NCBI GenBank assembly: GCA_964398785.1
Contig: CAYNNQ010000003.1
Span: forward strand, 1-64,000
Origin: CAYNNQ01 sp964398785
GTDB lineage: Bacteria > Desulfobacterota > Desulfovibrionia > Desulfovibrionales > Desulfonatronovibrionaceae
Direction: 5' to 3'
Length of the DNA stretch: 64,000 nucleotides
Translations under genes and position numbers: made by a program
Shown here: piece after piece, positions 32,586 through 42,195 of the stretch
How positions within the stretch are numbered: position 1 is the first letter of the stretch
Layout of the letters: every line of letters begins with the position of its first letter
The notes under the pieces: generated by a model
Told to the model about the DNA's origin: nothing
Seen by the model: only the letters and a program-made list of their open reading frames with translations
Databases searched by the model: none

Positions 32586-34853
32586 TTAATGGACGGTCTT
32601 TTCCGGCTTGCCCGCCGGTTTTTTTTGCGTATCCCTCGCGCGACTCTCCCCTCGGGAGTCCATCTTTTTCTTTTCTCCGGGATATTCAATACGCTGATGG
32701 AATATACCGAGGAGTATCTTCAAAAAGACCTCTCCCAACACGTATAGTTCCTTCAGGGTCAACTCGGATTCATCCAGCTCTCCCTGCGTATATATCTTGC
32801 GGATGGTATTCTGGATATGTCCCTTTATCCGGCTAGGCGTGGGATCGACAAGTGTCCGGCTGGAGGCTTCGATAACATCGGCAAGCAGCAGTATCCCCGC
32901 CTCCTTGGTCTGCGGCTTGGGTCCGGGATAGCGGAAAGCCTCTTCACGGATCTGTTTTACACCCTTGGATCCGGCCTGCTCCACAGCCTTGTTATAGAAC
33001 CAAGAAATCAGTGTGGTCCCGTGATGCTGGCGGATAAGATCCACGATCTCTTCTCCCAGATTATAGCGTCGCCCCATCTCCACCCCTTTTTTCACATGGG
33101 AAATAAGAATAAGCGCGCTCATGGACGGAGACAGTTTGTCGTGCTTGTTTTTCCCTCCACGCTGGTTCTCTATGAAATACTCCGGATTGGCCAGCTTGCC
33201 TATATCATGATACAGGGCAGCTATCTTGGCCAGGAGCGAATCGGCTCCTATCCTCCTTGCACCGGCTTCCACCATGTTGGAGACCACGAGACTGTGGTGA
33301 TAACTCCCCGGCGCCTCGATCATAAGCCTCTGGAGCAAAGGTTGTTCCAGATTCATCAAATCCATGAGCCGGAAAACCGAGGTATAACCCAGGACATATT
33401 CCACCATAGGACTAAAGGCCAGAATAACAATCAGGGAAAAAAAGGCCCCGGCGCACACGAAAACCGTACCGGCCCCCAAATGGGTCCAGGATTTCCAGTG
33501 CACCAGATTTATCCCCAGCCATAGAGCCACCAACAGCGCTGCGAGCGGGAAGATGCTCTTAAGCAACTGTAAACGTGTATGGGCGTATTTCAAGAGATAA
33601 AAATAAAAAAAGGAACCGGTCAAAAAATAAATAAAAACATCTATCCCCATGTCCAACAGCACAGTACACACCGTGACCAGGACAATCCCGCTAAGGAGTG
33701 TTGTGCGCTGACGAAGGAAAAGGGATAAAAGACCTGTCCCTCCCATCACCGGGAGGGAATAAGCGAAAAGAGCGGGATTTATGGTGGCGAGAGAGGAGGA
33801 AAGAGGGGGACTCAGCAGGCTCAGGAATTTGGCACAGCTGCCCAAGACCAGAACCACTACAGCCACAAAGGAAATATCCCTTTCCGCTGTGCGTGATTTA
33901 TTGCTCCAGGTTGAACTTACGAAAAAAAACACCCCGGACATGGCCATAAAAAGAGTAAAAATCCCCAGACTAATTCCAGGACTGAAAGCGTCGGGCTTGT
34001 TTCGGAAGAGTGCCTGGAGTTTTTTCTGCTGCTCCGGAGAGACCCGTTCCCCTTTCCGCACAAGGACTTCCCCCTTGGCCACCCGGTAGTATACCGGGTC
34101 CACTTGGTTCAGTACCTGTTCAAGACGCTTCTGGGTGCTTTCCTGGTTCAATACCAGATTAGGCCTCAGCAAGGGGAAAAGAAGGTCCTGGACCGCTTTT
34201 CGGGAACGCAGCCGCAAATTTAGTCCATCCTGTAGAAAGGTGCGCAGGGACTGCTTAATCTCTCCAACGTCCCGGACTTTCTGGGTGTCCATTCTCAGGG
34301 TCTCTAGGCCGTCGGAGAGGGTGCGGACCAATATGCCGGAATCGTAGCGCTTCAAGAGGTCGTTATCCGCAACCACCCCTTTGGCATATTTTTTCCGGAG
34401 CCAGGACTTTATTTTCCCCCTGTATATCTTGCGCAGTTCCTGATTACGCCAAGCATCGACAGTGCTCGAGTCAAGATCAATGCCCAGATCGGAGCCAAGG
34501 CTGCGGCTCAGTTTATCCACTTCTGCGCTTTGCGCCTTTTGCACAGCAGTCAAAAAACGGTTTACTTCCCCCAAAATAGACTGCAGAGGCTTGGAGCTTA
34601 AGTCAAAAACAGGGGGCTGATTGCTGGCCACCTCTTTTTTTCGGGCCTCGGTGGACTCCTCGTCTTCTATTAGCAGGGGCTGGTTGGCGGTAACGTCCCT
34701 GTCCGCAACTTCCCCGGCCAAATATACCGCAACGCCGGGACGAAAATTTATCCCGGCCAAAACGGAAAGGACCGCAAGGCCGAGAATAAAGACTGCTTTC
34801 CCCTTGTGCCGGGGCCACAAATTAGTTTTGATCTCCCTTTTGATTTTGCTCAT
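32586..34853 (-). CDS. pgpH: 7TM HD-domain phosphodiesterase (PgpH type)
   Basis: This 755-residue membrane protein has an N-terminal span (about 18-35) and a long extracytoplasmic 7TMR-HDED domain (about 45-295). Seven membrane spans cover about 300-500. A cytoplasmic HD domain follows, with SYHHSLVVSNMVEAGARRIG and AALYHDIGKLANPEYFIENQ. In Firmicutes PgpH hydrolyses cyclic di-AMP; whether this organism uses that messenger is not known. The tail is Lys/Arg-rich (DSRGESRARDTQKKPAGKP). Its start overlaps the phoH end by 32 bases, so the pair is co-expressed. Confidence 0.9.
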   Translation of the reverse strand: MSKIKREIKTNLWPRHKGKAVFILGLAVLSVLAGINFRPGVAVYLAGEVADRDVTANQPLLIEDEESTEARKKEVASNQPPVFDLSSKPLQSILGEVNRFLTAVQKAQSAEVDKLSRSLGSDLGIDLDSSTVDAWRNQELRKIYRGKIKSWLRKKYAKGVVADNDLLKRYDSGILVRTLSDGLETLRMDTQKVRDVGEIKQSLRTFLQDGLNLRLRSRKAVQDLLFPLLRPNLVLNQESTQKRLEQVLNQVDPVYYRVAKGEVLVRKGERVSPEQQKKLQALFRNKPDAFSPGISLGIFTLFMAMSGVFFFVSSTWSNKSRTAERDISFVAVVVLVLGSCAKFLSLLSPPLSSSLATINPALFAYSLPVMGGTGLLSLFLRQRTTLLSGIVLVTVCTVLLDMGIDVFIYFLTGSFFYFYLLKYAHTRLQLLKSIFPLAALLVALWLGINLVHWKSWTHLGAGTVFVCAGAFFSLIVILAFSPMVEYVLGYTSVFRLMDLMNLEQPLLQRLMIEAPGSYHHSLVVSNMVEAGARRIGADSLLAKIAALYHDIGKLANPEYFIENQRGGKNKHDKLSPSMSALILISHVKKGVEMGRRYNLGEEIVDLIRQHHGTTLISWFYNKAVEQAGSKGVKQIREEAFRYPGPKPQTKEAGILLLADVIEASSRTLVDPTPSRIKGHIQNTIRKIYTQGELDESELTLKELYVLGEVFLKILLGIFHQRIEYPGEKKKMDSRGESRARDTQKKPAGKPEKTVH

Positions 34854-35802
34854 AGGCCTTGATTATCCGGGCGACCAGATCGTGGCGGATAACGTCCCGG
34901 TCGTCAAAATGGACGATATCCACGCCCTTTACCTTCTCCAGTATGCGTGCACTTTGCACCAGCCCGGAGCTAGCTCCGTTCGGGAGGTCAATCTGGGTCA
35001 CATCCCCGGTAACCACCACTTTGGAACCGAACCCCATCCGGGTCAAAAACATTTTCATCTGTTCCGGTGTGGTATTTTGAGCCTCATCCAGGATGATAAA
35101 TGCGTCATTCAGGGTCCGCCCCCGCATAAAAGCCAAGGGGGCTACCTCGATTATCCCTGTCTCAATCATCTCCTGGACTTTTTTGAACTCGAGCATCTCC
35201 CGCAGGGCGTCATATAAGGGACGAAGATAAGGATTAACCTTTTCCATCATGTCCCCGGGCAAAAATCCCAGTCTTTCTCCAGCCTCCACTGCTGGCCTGG
35301 TCAATATCAGGCGGGTGGACCTTTTCTGCATAAGATGGGCTACGGCCAGGGAAATAGCCAAATAAGTCTTTCCTGTTCCGGCCGGACCAATCCCGAATAC
35401 CAAATCATGTTCCTTGATGGATTCCAAATAATCACGCTGGCTTAACGTCTTGGGCACCACCGTGCGCCTGGGAGTGGCCACGCAGGAATCCTTGCGATAC
35501 ATCTTTTTCAGGGAGGCGGTCGGATCACGGGCCAAAACTCGCATTCCCGCCTCGATGTCCCGGGAATCCAGACTGTACCCGGAACGTAAAAGTTCACTCA
35601 GCTGGGTGAAAAGATTATGGACAACTTCCAGTTCAGAAGGATCGGAGGAAATCAAATACACGGTATTCCCCCGGATATTGCAACGCACATCAGTCGCCCT
35701 GGATATAATGTCCAGGTTCTCTCCCTGCGGACCGCAAAGCTCCTGAAGCAAAGCGCCGTCCTCGAAAGTAAGCTCTTTTTGGATATTTTCAGTGCCGGAC
35801 AT
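34822..35802 (-). CDS. phoH: PhoH-like ATPase
   Basis: This 326-residue P-loop protein is often linked to RNA metabolism. An N-terminal KH-like part (about 10-100) precedes the ATPase core: Walker A GIGPAGTGKTYLA and Walker B DAFIILDEAQNTTPEQ, followed by TGDVTQIDLP and the C-terminal VHFDDRDVIRHDLVARII. I chose the ATG at 35802, where similarity to the family begins, though its ribosome binding site is weak. A strong AGGAGG lies further upstream without a start in range. It is the first gene of phoH-pgpH-ybeY. Confidence 0.92.
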   Translation of the reverse strand: MSGTENIQKELTFEDGALLQELCGPQGENLDIISRATDVRCNIRGNTVYLISSDPSELEVVHNLFTQLSELLRSGYSLDSRDIEAGMRVLARDPTASLKKMYRKDSCVATPRRTVVPKTLSQRDYLESIKEHDLVFGIGPAGTGKTYLAISLAVAHLMQKRSTRLILTRPAVEAGERLGFLPGDMMEKVNPYLRPLYDALREMLEFKKVQEMIETGIIEVAPLAFMRGRTLNDAFIILDEAQNTTPEQMKMFLTRMGFGSKVVVTGDVTQIDLPNGASSGLVQSARILEKVKGVDIVHFDDRDVIRHDLVARIIKAYEQNQKGDQN

Positions 35803-35972
35803 ATTTAAATAAAAAGGGCTCCCGCAGGACCCCCGGAAAATTCCTCCTGGAAAAAATTTTATATTTTGGTTAAATGCAAATTGCTTTTTGTCCAATACCG
35901 GTAACAAGGGGCGAAAGGCAACCCCATTATAAGGGATATTCCCATAAAAAACAAAATAAAATCAATTGCCAT

Positions 35973-36245
35973 ATGGACTTAAAACTACTCTGGACCACCT
36001 TTTTTACTTTATTTTTGGCTGAACTGGGAGATAAGACCCAGCTGGCCTGTATCATGCTTGCGGCCAAGACCAAAAACCCGTGGACAGTGTTTATCGGGTC
36101 CTCCCTTGCTCTGGTCTCGGTTTCCTTGCTCGGAGTCCTGTTCGCCCAGATACTATACAACTATATTCCCGGAGAAATAATTAAAAAATTGGCTGCGGCC
36201 GGCTTTATCGTTATAGGAATGCTCATGTTTTTTGAAAAGATATAA
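35973..36245 (+). CDS. Half-size GDT1/TMEM165 (UPF0016) cation exporter
   Basis: This 90-residue protein has three membrane spans and one copy of the family signature ELGDKTQLACIMLAAK. The family exports Mn2+ or Ca2+ in exchange for protons. Full-length members have two such repeats, so a single-repeat protein must form a dimer. A second half-gene is not adjacent. The start ATG at 35973 was chosen because the upstream extension is hydrophilic and not family-like. Confidence 0.85.
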   Translation: MDLKLLWTTFFTLFLAELGDKTQLACIMLAAKTKNPWTVFIGSSLALVSVSLLGVLFAQILYNYIPGEIIKKLAAAGFIVIGMLMFFEKI

Positions 36246-36274
36246 ATCCGGATAGTTACAGGGACGCAACCAAA

Positions 36275-38596
36275 ATGCCGATTTGCTTTAAATATATCTC
36301 CCTCGACCGCTGCAACACCATTTTCTTTCTTTTTTTACTCTTAGTGCTTACCGGCCTTATAATTTTCCCCTTGAACATAGCCGGCGCGTCGGAGAAAAAC
36401 CCCTGGAAGCTCAAGGCGGACAGGCTCAAGGGAGATAAAACTGCCGGGATAGTCGAGGCATGGGGAAACGTGGTGTTAAATCGCGGAGAAGACTATCTGG
36501 AGGCGGATTATGCCCGCTACTACCCGGAAACCAAATGGGTCTACCTGCGCGGAAACGTCCGGGCCAAATGGGACCAGGATTTCATGGAAGCAAAGAGCGG
36601 GGAGTTCGACTTGCAGAATAAAGTGGGCTGGATCAAGAACGGACGGGTTTTTTTGAAACGGGAACACATGTATTTCCGTGGAGAAAAATTAAAAAAAACC
36701 GGACCTCACACCTATAAGTTCGAGGAAGCCACGGTCACTGCCTGCGACGGGAAAAATCCGGCCTGGTCCCTAAAGACTTCCCACGGGAGCCTGACGATAG
36801 AAGGGTACGCCGATATCTGGCATCCCCGATTCCAGGTGAAGGGGGCACCGGTTTTATACTCCCCTTTTCTTGTACTCCCGGTCAAGACCAAACGGCAAAG
36901 CGGCTTTTTACGCCCGCAGATCGGCATGAGCGATCGTCTGGGGACCTTTGTCAGTCAGCCTTACTTCCAGGTCCTGGACGAAGAAAACGACATCACTATT
37001 TATGAGGACTATTATTCGCACCGCGGCCTTATGCAGGGCCTGGAATTCCGGAGCACTCCGGATCTGCAGGACAAGGCGATCTTCCAGGGAAACTGGATGC
37101 GGGACAAGAAGACCGCGGGAGATGAATCCGAAGAGGATTCCCAATTCGATTCCGATGGGCTTATCCGCCCCAACAAAAACAGATTCTGGGTCCGGGGAAA
37201 GTACGACGCCACTTTTATGCACGACTGGCAGGCTAAGCTGGATGTGGATTATGTATCGGACCAGAATTATCTGCGGGAATTCGACGCCGGATATACCGGT
37301 TTCGAGGAGACCCGAAAACAGTTTCTGGAAAAATTCGGCAGGGACATCAATGACAATGACGACCTCCTCCGAAAAAATATTTTGAGTCTGAGCCGCAACT
37401 GGGCCAATACCGGGTTGGATGCCCGCCTAGTGTACAAGGAAAACCTGGAATACAGGAACGACAATCGCCCGGCAGAAGATAACCCTACTGTGCAGCGCCT
37501 CCCGGAGATAAATTTCGACTTGTACCGGACTCCTCTTCCAAGTACCCCGCTGGAAATCGAATCGAACAATCAGGCTGTGTATTTCTGGCGGGAACGGGGA
37601 ACAATGGGCTCTCGTTTAGACCTGCACCCCCGTCTGAGCCTCCCCTGGAACACGGAGTGGTTCACCCTGACTCCCCAAGCCGGATGGCGGGAAACGGTAT
37701 ATATAATTGACCGTTTCCAGGATGACCCGGCAAAAAGGGATACTGAAGACAAGATACAAACGCGGGGAATATACGATTTCTCCGTAAACGCATATTCCCA
37801 ACTGTACCACGTATACGATCTCGATGCCCCGCCAAAAGCCGGAAACACCACCGCGGAAAAAGCGAGATGGACCAAGGTGAAACACAGTTTACAGCCGGAG
37901 GTCGAATATTCCTACCTCCCCCGGGAAGACCAATCGGAACTCCCCTATTTCGATTCCGTGGACCGCCTCCAGGCAAAAAATGAGCTCACATACTCCTTGA
38001 CCAATGTTTTCACCCGCCGCAAGGACTCTCTGGTTCCCGAAGCAGACAAAAACTCCACAAAATTGAAAAAAAATTATCTGGACTTTGTCCGCCTGAAACT
38101 GGAACAGAGCTACGACTTCCGGGAAAGCAACAGGAAGGAACAACGCAGTGAGTACCCACGGCGTCCCTTTTCCGATGTCCTTGCGGATCTCACCCTTAAA
38201 CCCGGGGAATGGATAAGCCTGAAGAGCAAAACCTGGTATTCGCCTTACCTGGATGAAATAACCGAACACGAACATAAAGCCCGCCTTTTCTGGAGTGGCA
38301 AGGCCTCTCTCACTTTCGGCATGGACTTCCGGGACGAGGTCCATGAATATAAACGGCAATGGGACGAGGAACTGGAAATAATGGAGTTGCGCGCCCAGGT
38401 TGAGGCCATACCCAATTGGCGGATTAGCGGTATAATGCGCAAAGATATCGCCGGGAACGAATATCTGGAACGCGGATTTACCGTAAGTTACCTGCACCAA
38501 TGTTTTTCCCTGGATTTTATTGTCTCCCGCAAGGACTATGACAACAGGTACGAGATGCGCATAAATCTAATGAATCTAGGGAGTATCGGAGAATAG
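36275..38596 (+). CDS. lptD: LPS-assembly outer-membrane protein LptD
   Basis: This 773-residue protein inserts lipopolysaccharide into the outer membrane with LptE. A signal peptide (about 15-38) precedes an LptA-like N-terminal domain (about 45-220: ADRLKGDKTAGIVEAWGNVV and LEADYARYYPETKWVYLRGN). The C-terminal beta-barrel begins LRPQIGMSDRLGTFVSQPYF and ends with an aromatic-rich region. The mature part has only two cysteines (about residues 157 and 743), enough for one interdomain disulfide; E. coli has four. The gene precedes mutL by two bases. Confidence 0.93.
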   Translation: MPICFKYISLDRCNTIFFLFLLLVLTGLIIFPLNIAGASEKNPWKLKADRLKGDKTAGIVEAWGNVVLNRGEDYLEADYARYYPETKWVYLRGNVRAKWDQDFMEAKSGEFDLQNKVGWIKNGRVFLKREHMYFRGEKLKKTGPHTYKFEEATVTACDGKNPAWSLKTSHGSLTIEGYADIWHPRFQVKGAPVLYSPFLVLPVKTKRQSGFLRPQIGMSDRLGTFVSQPYFQVLDEENDITIYEDYYSHRGLMQGLEFRSTPDLQDKAIFQGNWMRDKKTAGDESEEDSQFDSDGLIRPNKNRFWVRGKYDATFMHDWQAKLDVDYVSDQNYLREFDAGYTGFEETRKQFLEKFGRDINDNDDLLRKNILSLSRNWANTGLDARLVYKENLEYRNDNRPAEDNPTVQRLPEINFDLYRTPLPSTPLEIESNNQAVYFWRERGTMGSRLDLHPRLSLPWNTEWFTLTPQAGWRETVYIIDRFQDDPAKRDTEDKIQTRGIYDFSVNAYSQLYHVYDLDAPPKAGNTTAEKARWTKVKHSLQPEVEYSYLPREDQSELPYFDSVDRLQAKNELTYSLTNVFTRRKDSLVPEADKNSTKLKKNYLDFVRLKLEQSYDFRESNRKEQRSEYPRRPFSDVLADLTLKPGEWISLKSKTWYSPYLDEITEHEHKARLFWSGKASLTFGMDFRDEVHEYKRQWDEELEIMELRAQVEAIPNWRISGIMRKDIAGNEYLERGFTVSYLHQCFSLDFIVSRKDYDNRYEMRINLMNLGSIGE

Positions 38597-38598
38597 AA

Positions 38599-40317
38599 AT
38601 GCCCGGTATTGAAGTCCTCCCCCCGGCGTTGCAGAACCAGATCGCTGCCGGCGAGGTAGTGGAACGGCCGTCCAGTGTGGTCAAGGAACTTATGGAAAAC
38701 AGTCTGGATGCCCGAGCTGCCACTGTTCAGGTGCGCATAAGCGAAGGCGGGCAAAGCTTGGTTCAGGTCAAGGACGACGGGACAGGGATGACTCCAGAGG
38801 AAATCCCCCTCGCTTTGACCCGGCATGCCACGAGCAAACTGTACACCCTCCAGGATCTGAATAGTCTCATTAGCTTCGGATTCCGCGGGGAGGCCCTTCC
38901 CAGTATCGCTTCTGTAAGCAGATTAAGGCTCTGTTCCATAACCAGCGAGGCAGAGGAGGGATTCTGCGCGGAAGTGGACCAGGGTCGTCTGGTTGAGCAG
39001 TGGCCTGTTGCACTGGACAAGGGGACCAGCGTAGCCGTACACAACCTTTTGGCCAATGTACCCGCCCGCTTGAAATTCCTCAAGACCAGCGCCACAGAGC
39101 ACAAGAAATGCCAGGAGGTCTTCTACCGCCTTGCCCTAGCCCATCCGGAGGTGGATTTCGAATTTTTCGTCCAGGACAAATCCGTTAAAAGATTCTTTTG
39201 CGGACAGGAAATTTTGACCCGTTTAAAAGAGATATGGCCCCGCAAAGTCACCGCCGGCCTCCAGGAAATTGAACTCGCGGAATCCTGCGGAGAGGTGTGG
39301 GGGCTGACCGGAAGCCCGGATACCGCCCAGGGCAGAGCGGATCGCATATACTTTTATGTAAATAATCGCCCTGTTTCGGACCGGATGCTTTTATCCGCCC
39401 TGCGCTCAGCTTATAAAGGCAGTCTTTTAAGCCGTGAATACCCACAGGCCATTATCTTTCTCCGGCTCCCTCCCGAGGAAGTGGATGTAAACACCCACCC
39501 GACCAAAAACGAGGTCCGCTTCCACAATGAAAGCGAAGTATTTACCCTGGTTAAAAGAGCCGTGCAGCAAATTTTCTCCCAGGGAAAAGAAAAGTCGCTT
39601 TCCTACCCGGAGCAAAAACCGGAGTCCTCCACCCGCGCTACGGAAAAGACTATCAATCTTATCCAGGAGCCTGCAGACAAGCAGTATTTCTCTGACACCC
39701 CGACGGCCTTCCGCACCGAACCCGAGACAGGATCAAGCCAGGTTCCCACTTCTCCGGAAAAGACTCGCGTGCCGGGAGGATTTCAGTACATGGGACAGAT
39801 TTTTGCCACTTATCTCCTTTTGTACAACACAAAAGAATTTATTCTCCTTGACCAACACGCGGTACACGAACGTATACTCTATGAACGGGTACGTCAGAAA
39901 CAGGAAAAAGCCCGGCAGAAAACGCTCCTTCTCCCTCTGGAAATTTTCCTGGGCGAAGCTGAGCAGACAGTCCTTGCCGAGATACGTACAGAACTTGAGG
40001 AAATGGGCTTCGGTTTTAAAACCGGGGAAAAGACTTTGGTTTTAAACGCCGTACCGGAGTGGCTCTCACCGGAAAAAGGCAAGGAATATGTGCAAGATAT
40101 ACTTTCCGACCGTACTCCGGACAAGGAACGTGTGTGGATTACTTTCTCCTGCAGATCGGCAATAAAAGCCGGACAACAGCTGACCAATGATGAGGCCCTG
40201 GCCCTCATTCAGCAGTGGTTTCAATGTCCGAACAAAGATTTCTGTCCACATGGCCGCCCAGTAGCATCGGTGTGGGAAGAAAGCAGTCTGGAAAAGCTTT
40301 TCAAAAGGGGGAAATAA
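38599..40317 (+). CDS. mutL: DNA mismatch repair protein MutL
   Basis: This 572-residue protein has a GHKL ATPase domain (AAGEVVERPSSVVKELMENS, then LDARAATV, DDGTGM, SFGFRGEALPSIASVSRL) and a transducer domain (FYVNNRPVSDRM, DVNTHPTKNEVRF). A linker of about 80 residues leads to the C-terminal domain. The endonuclease motif DQHAVHERILYE is intact, as are CSCRSAIKAG-like residues and CPHGRPVA, so this MutL should nick DNA itself, as in bacteria that lack MutH. Confidence 0.95.
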   Translation: MPGIEVLPPALQNQIAAGEVVERPSSVVKELMENSLDARAATVQVRISEGGQSLVQVKDDGTGMTPEEIPLALTRHATSKLYTLQDLNSLISFGFRGEALPSIASVSRLRLCSITSEAEEGFCAEVDQGRLVEQWPVALDKGTSVAVHNLLANVPARLKFLKTSATEHKKCQEVFYRLALAHPEVDFEFFVQDKSVKRFFCGQEILTRLKEIWPRKVTAGLQEIELAESCGEVWGLTGSPDTAQGRADRIYFYVNNRPVSDRMLLSALRSAYKGSLLSREYPQAIIFLRLPPEEVDVNTHPTKNEVRFHNESEVFTLVKRAVQQIFSQGKEKSLSYPEQKPESSTRATEKTINLIQEPADKQYFSDTPTAFRTEPETGSSQVPTSPEKTRVPGGFQYMGQIFATYLLLYNTKEFILLDQHAVHERILYERVRQKQEKARQKTLLLPLEIFLGEAEQTVLAEIRTELEEMGFGFKTGEKTLVLNAVPEWLSPEKGKEYVQDILSDRTPDKERVWITFSCRSAIKAGQQLTNDEALALIQQWFQCPNKDFCPHGRPVASVWEESSLEKLFKRGK

Positions 40318-40365
40318 AAAGGGTCCTCGACACCTTAATCGATTTTGTGCCAGACATAAAACCTC

Positions 40366-40427
40366 ATTTCCGAATTGGAAACGTGATATTTCTAAACCCG
40401 GAAATCTTTGAATTTCCGGACAAGAAG
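40366..40427. mobile_element. Degenerate copy of the mobile repeat between mutL and purD
   Basis: ATTTCCGAATTGGAAAC (40366-40382), a linker ending TCTAAAC and the 22-base palindrome (40398-40419, one change) followed by ACAAGAAGC match the left half of the 186-bp element in reverse orientation. The outer GTTTCC end is missing and no clear target duplication is seen. Confidence 0.65.
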
Positions 40428-40447
40428 CAAACTATAGGCTGATAGCG

Positions 40448-40505
40448 CCCCCGGCCGCGAAGAGGACTGTCCAACCTGCTGAGTTGGCAGGGATACAGCC
40501 GGGGG
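40448..40505 (+). ncRNA. Structured leader upstream of purD, class unknown
   Basis: A perfect 8-bp outer stem CCCCCGGC/GCCGGGGG (40448-40455 and 40498-40505) encloses an inner hairpin CCAAC/GTTGG (40471-40475 and 40483-40487) with unpaired bases between. A second GTTGG at 40512-40516 could compete for CCAAC. The purD start is 35 bases downstream. I could not match it to a purine, ZTP, glycine or tetrahydrofolate riboswitch consensus by eye. Confidence 0.4.
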
Positions 40506-40539
40506 TAGTATGTTGGATAAAATTGGGAGGGATCAAAGT

Positions 40540-41811
40540 ATGCGCATTCTCATAGTCGGTTCCGGGGGACGGGAGCATGCCCTGGGCTGGAAGATAAATC
40601 AAAGCCCCCTGGTCCGGGAGATCTATTTTGCCCCGGGCAACGGGGGGACAGCAGCTCTGGGGGAAAATATTCCGGTAGAAACGGAAGATATCCCCAACAT
40701 TTTGAAGCTGTGCAAGGAAAAGAAGATTGATTTGGTGGTGGTCGGTCCGGAGTTACCCCTTGTCCTCGGCTTGAAGAACTCCTTAGGCAAAGAGGGGATA
40801 CCCTGTTTTGGCCCAGGGGCCTTCAGTGCCCAACTGGAAGGAAGCAAGGCATTCGCCAAGTCATTGATGCATGAAGCAGAGGTCCCCACGGCTGATTACG
40901 CGGTGTTCGACGAATTCGATACGGCGCAAAGATACATCCAGGAAAAAGAGCCGCCCATGGTAATCAAAGCAGACGGACTCGCGGCCGGGAAAGGAGTTGT
41001 CTTGGCCCAGACCCGGGAAGAAGCCGTGGAAGTCGTCCGGGAAATGATAGTCCAGCAGGTATTTGGCTCCGCCGGAAACAGGGTAATCATAGAGGAAGCC
41101 TTGGAAGGGGAGGAAGCTTCCTTTTTGGCCTTTTGCGACGGCCACGATATAGCCTTCCTCCCTTCCTCCCAGGACCACAAGCGGATCGGAGAGGGGGATA
41201 CCGGAGCCAATACCGGAGGAATGGGCGCCTATAGCCCGGCGTCAGTGCTGCCTTCGGAAAAATTCCAGGAAACCGCAGATTTGACTATCCGACCTATCAT
41301 CCAACACCTGGAGGCAATGGATCGCCCTTTTCAGGGGGTAATATACGCCGGGCTGATAATGACCAGCGCCGGCCCTAAAGTCCTGGAATACAACGTCCGG
41401 TTTGGAGACCCCGAGTGCCAGCCACTGCTCATGCGTCTGGATTGCGATTTGGTGGAGATAATGCTTGCCTGCGTGGAGGGAGGACTCAGAGACAAACAAG
41501 TACGGGTTGCCCCCCAAAGCAGTATGTGTGTGGTCCTTTCCGCCGGCGGATATCCGGGAAAGTACGACAAGGGAGATGTGATCACCGGTATTGAGGAGGC
41601 AAAAGACACCTTTTCAGATCTGGAGGTTTTCCATGCGGGTACCGCTGTCCAGGAGGGTAAGCTGGTCACCAATGGTGGACGGGTGCTGGGCGTAACCGCT
41701 TTGGGAACAGATCTAACGGAAGCGAGGAACAAGGTTTACCGTGCCGCGGAAAAAATCCGCTTCAATAATATGTATTACCGCCAGGATATCGGCAAAAGCG
41801 GTCTTAACTAA
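40540..41811 (+). CDS. purD: Phosphoribosylamine-glycine ligase
   Basis: This 423-residue ATP-grasp enzyme catalyses the second step of de novo purine synthesis. Motifs are RILIVGSGGREHALGWKI, VVVGPELPLV, PMVIKADGLAAGKGVVLAQT, TGGMGAYSPASVLP and EYNVRFGDPECQPLLMRL. The ATG at 40540 follows GGGAGG, and an upstream in-frame ATG at 40510 is less likely. A structured segment precedes the gene and may regulate it. purE is located on the opposite strand 1.6 kb away. Confidence 0.96.
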   Translation: MRILIVGSGGREHALGWKINQSPLVREIYFAPGNGGTAALGENIPVETEDIPNILKLCKEKKIDLVVVGPELPLVLGLKNSLGKEGIPCFGPGAFSAQLEGSKAFAKSLMHEAEVPTADYAVFDEFDTAQRYIQEKEPPMVIKADGLAAGKGVVLAQTREEAVEVVREMIVQQVFGSAGNRVIIEEALEGEEASFLAFCDGHDIAFLPSSQDHKRIGEGDTGANTGGMGAYSPASVLPSEKFQETADLTIRPIIQHLEAMDRPFQGVIYAGLIMTSAGPKVLEYNVRFGDPECQPLLMRLDCDLVEIMLACVEGGLRDKQVRVAPQSSMCVVLSAGGYPGKYDKGDVITGIEEAKDTFSDLEVFHAGTAVQEGKLVTNGGRVLGVTALGTDLTEARNKVYRAAEKIRFNNMYYRQDIGKSGLN

Positions 41812-42195
41812 ATAGTTCCGGTCCCTTGACGTTACATGTGGATTTTATTCGCGTGGTCCTTTATGATCCTTGTAACGAAAGGTTCGCATGTTTTTTTGCC
41901 CTGCCAAAAGGGGGAAACCGGACCGCGAAGTGGTGCAAAACAGTGGCAAACAAACCGTAAACACCGTTAAATATTGTCCCTAAAAAATAAGAGTCCGGAG
42001 GGGGCAAGCATCCCCCTTTGGCGGGGCTTGGAAAACACCGAACCGAAAGTTCAGCATCAAAAGGATTAGGAGAATAAGGCTAATCCGGGCTCTTCGTCGA
42101 AGACCTGTATTTCCGGGGGGCCTTCCGAGAATCAAATTAAGGAGGTTCCTGCGGATTCCGTGTTCCCAATAATTACTGTTACCAAAAGCGCCCAT
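41812..42195. other. Intergenic region between convergent operons with inverted repeats
   Basis: CGTTACA (41830-41836) pairs with TGTAACG (41871-41877). CGGTCC and GGACCG lie outside (41819-41824 and 41920-41925). GGATTAG/CTAATCC occurs further on. A 71-codon frame on the minus strand (41980-42195) is judged non-coding. No gene was recognised. Confidence 0.45.

Noticed and set aside
41980..42195. 71-codon minus-strand frame with an Ile/Leu-rich stretch
   Set aside because: No ribosome binding site at a suitable distance, Arg-rich composition typical of non-coding GC sequence, and it lies across inverted repeats.
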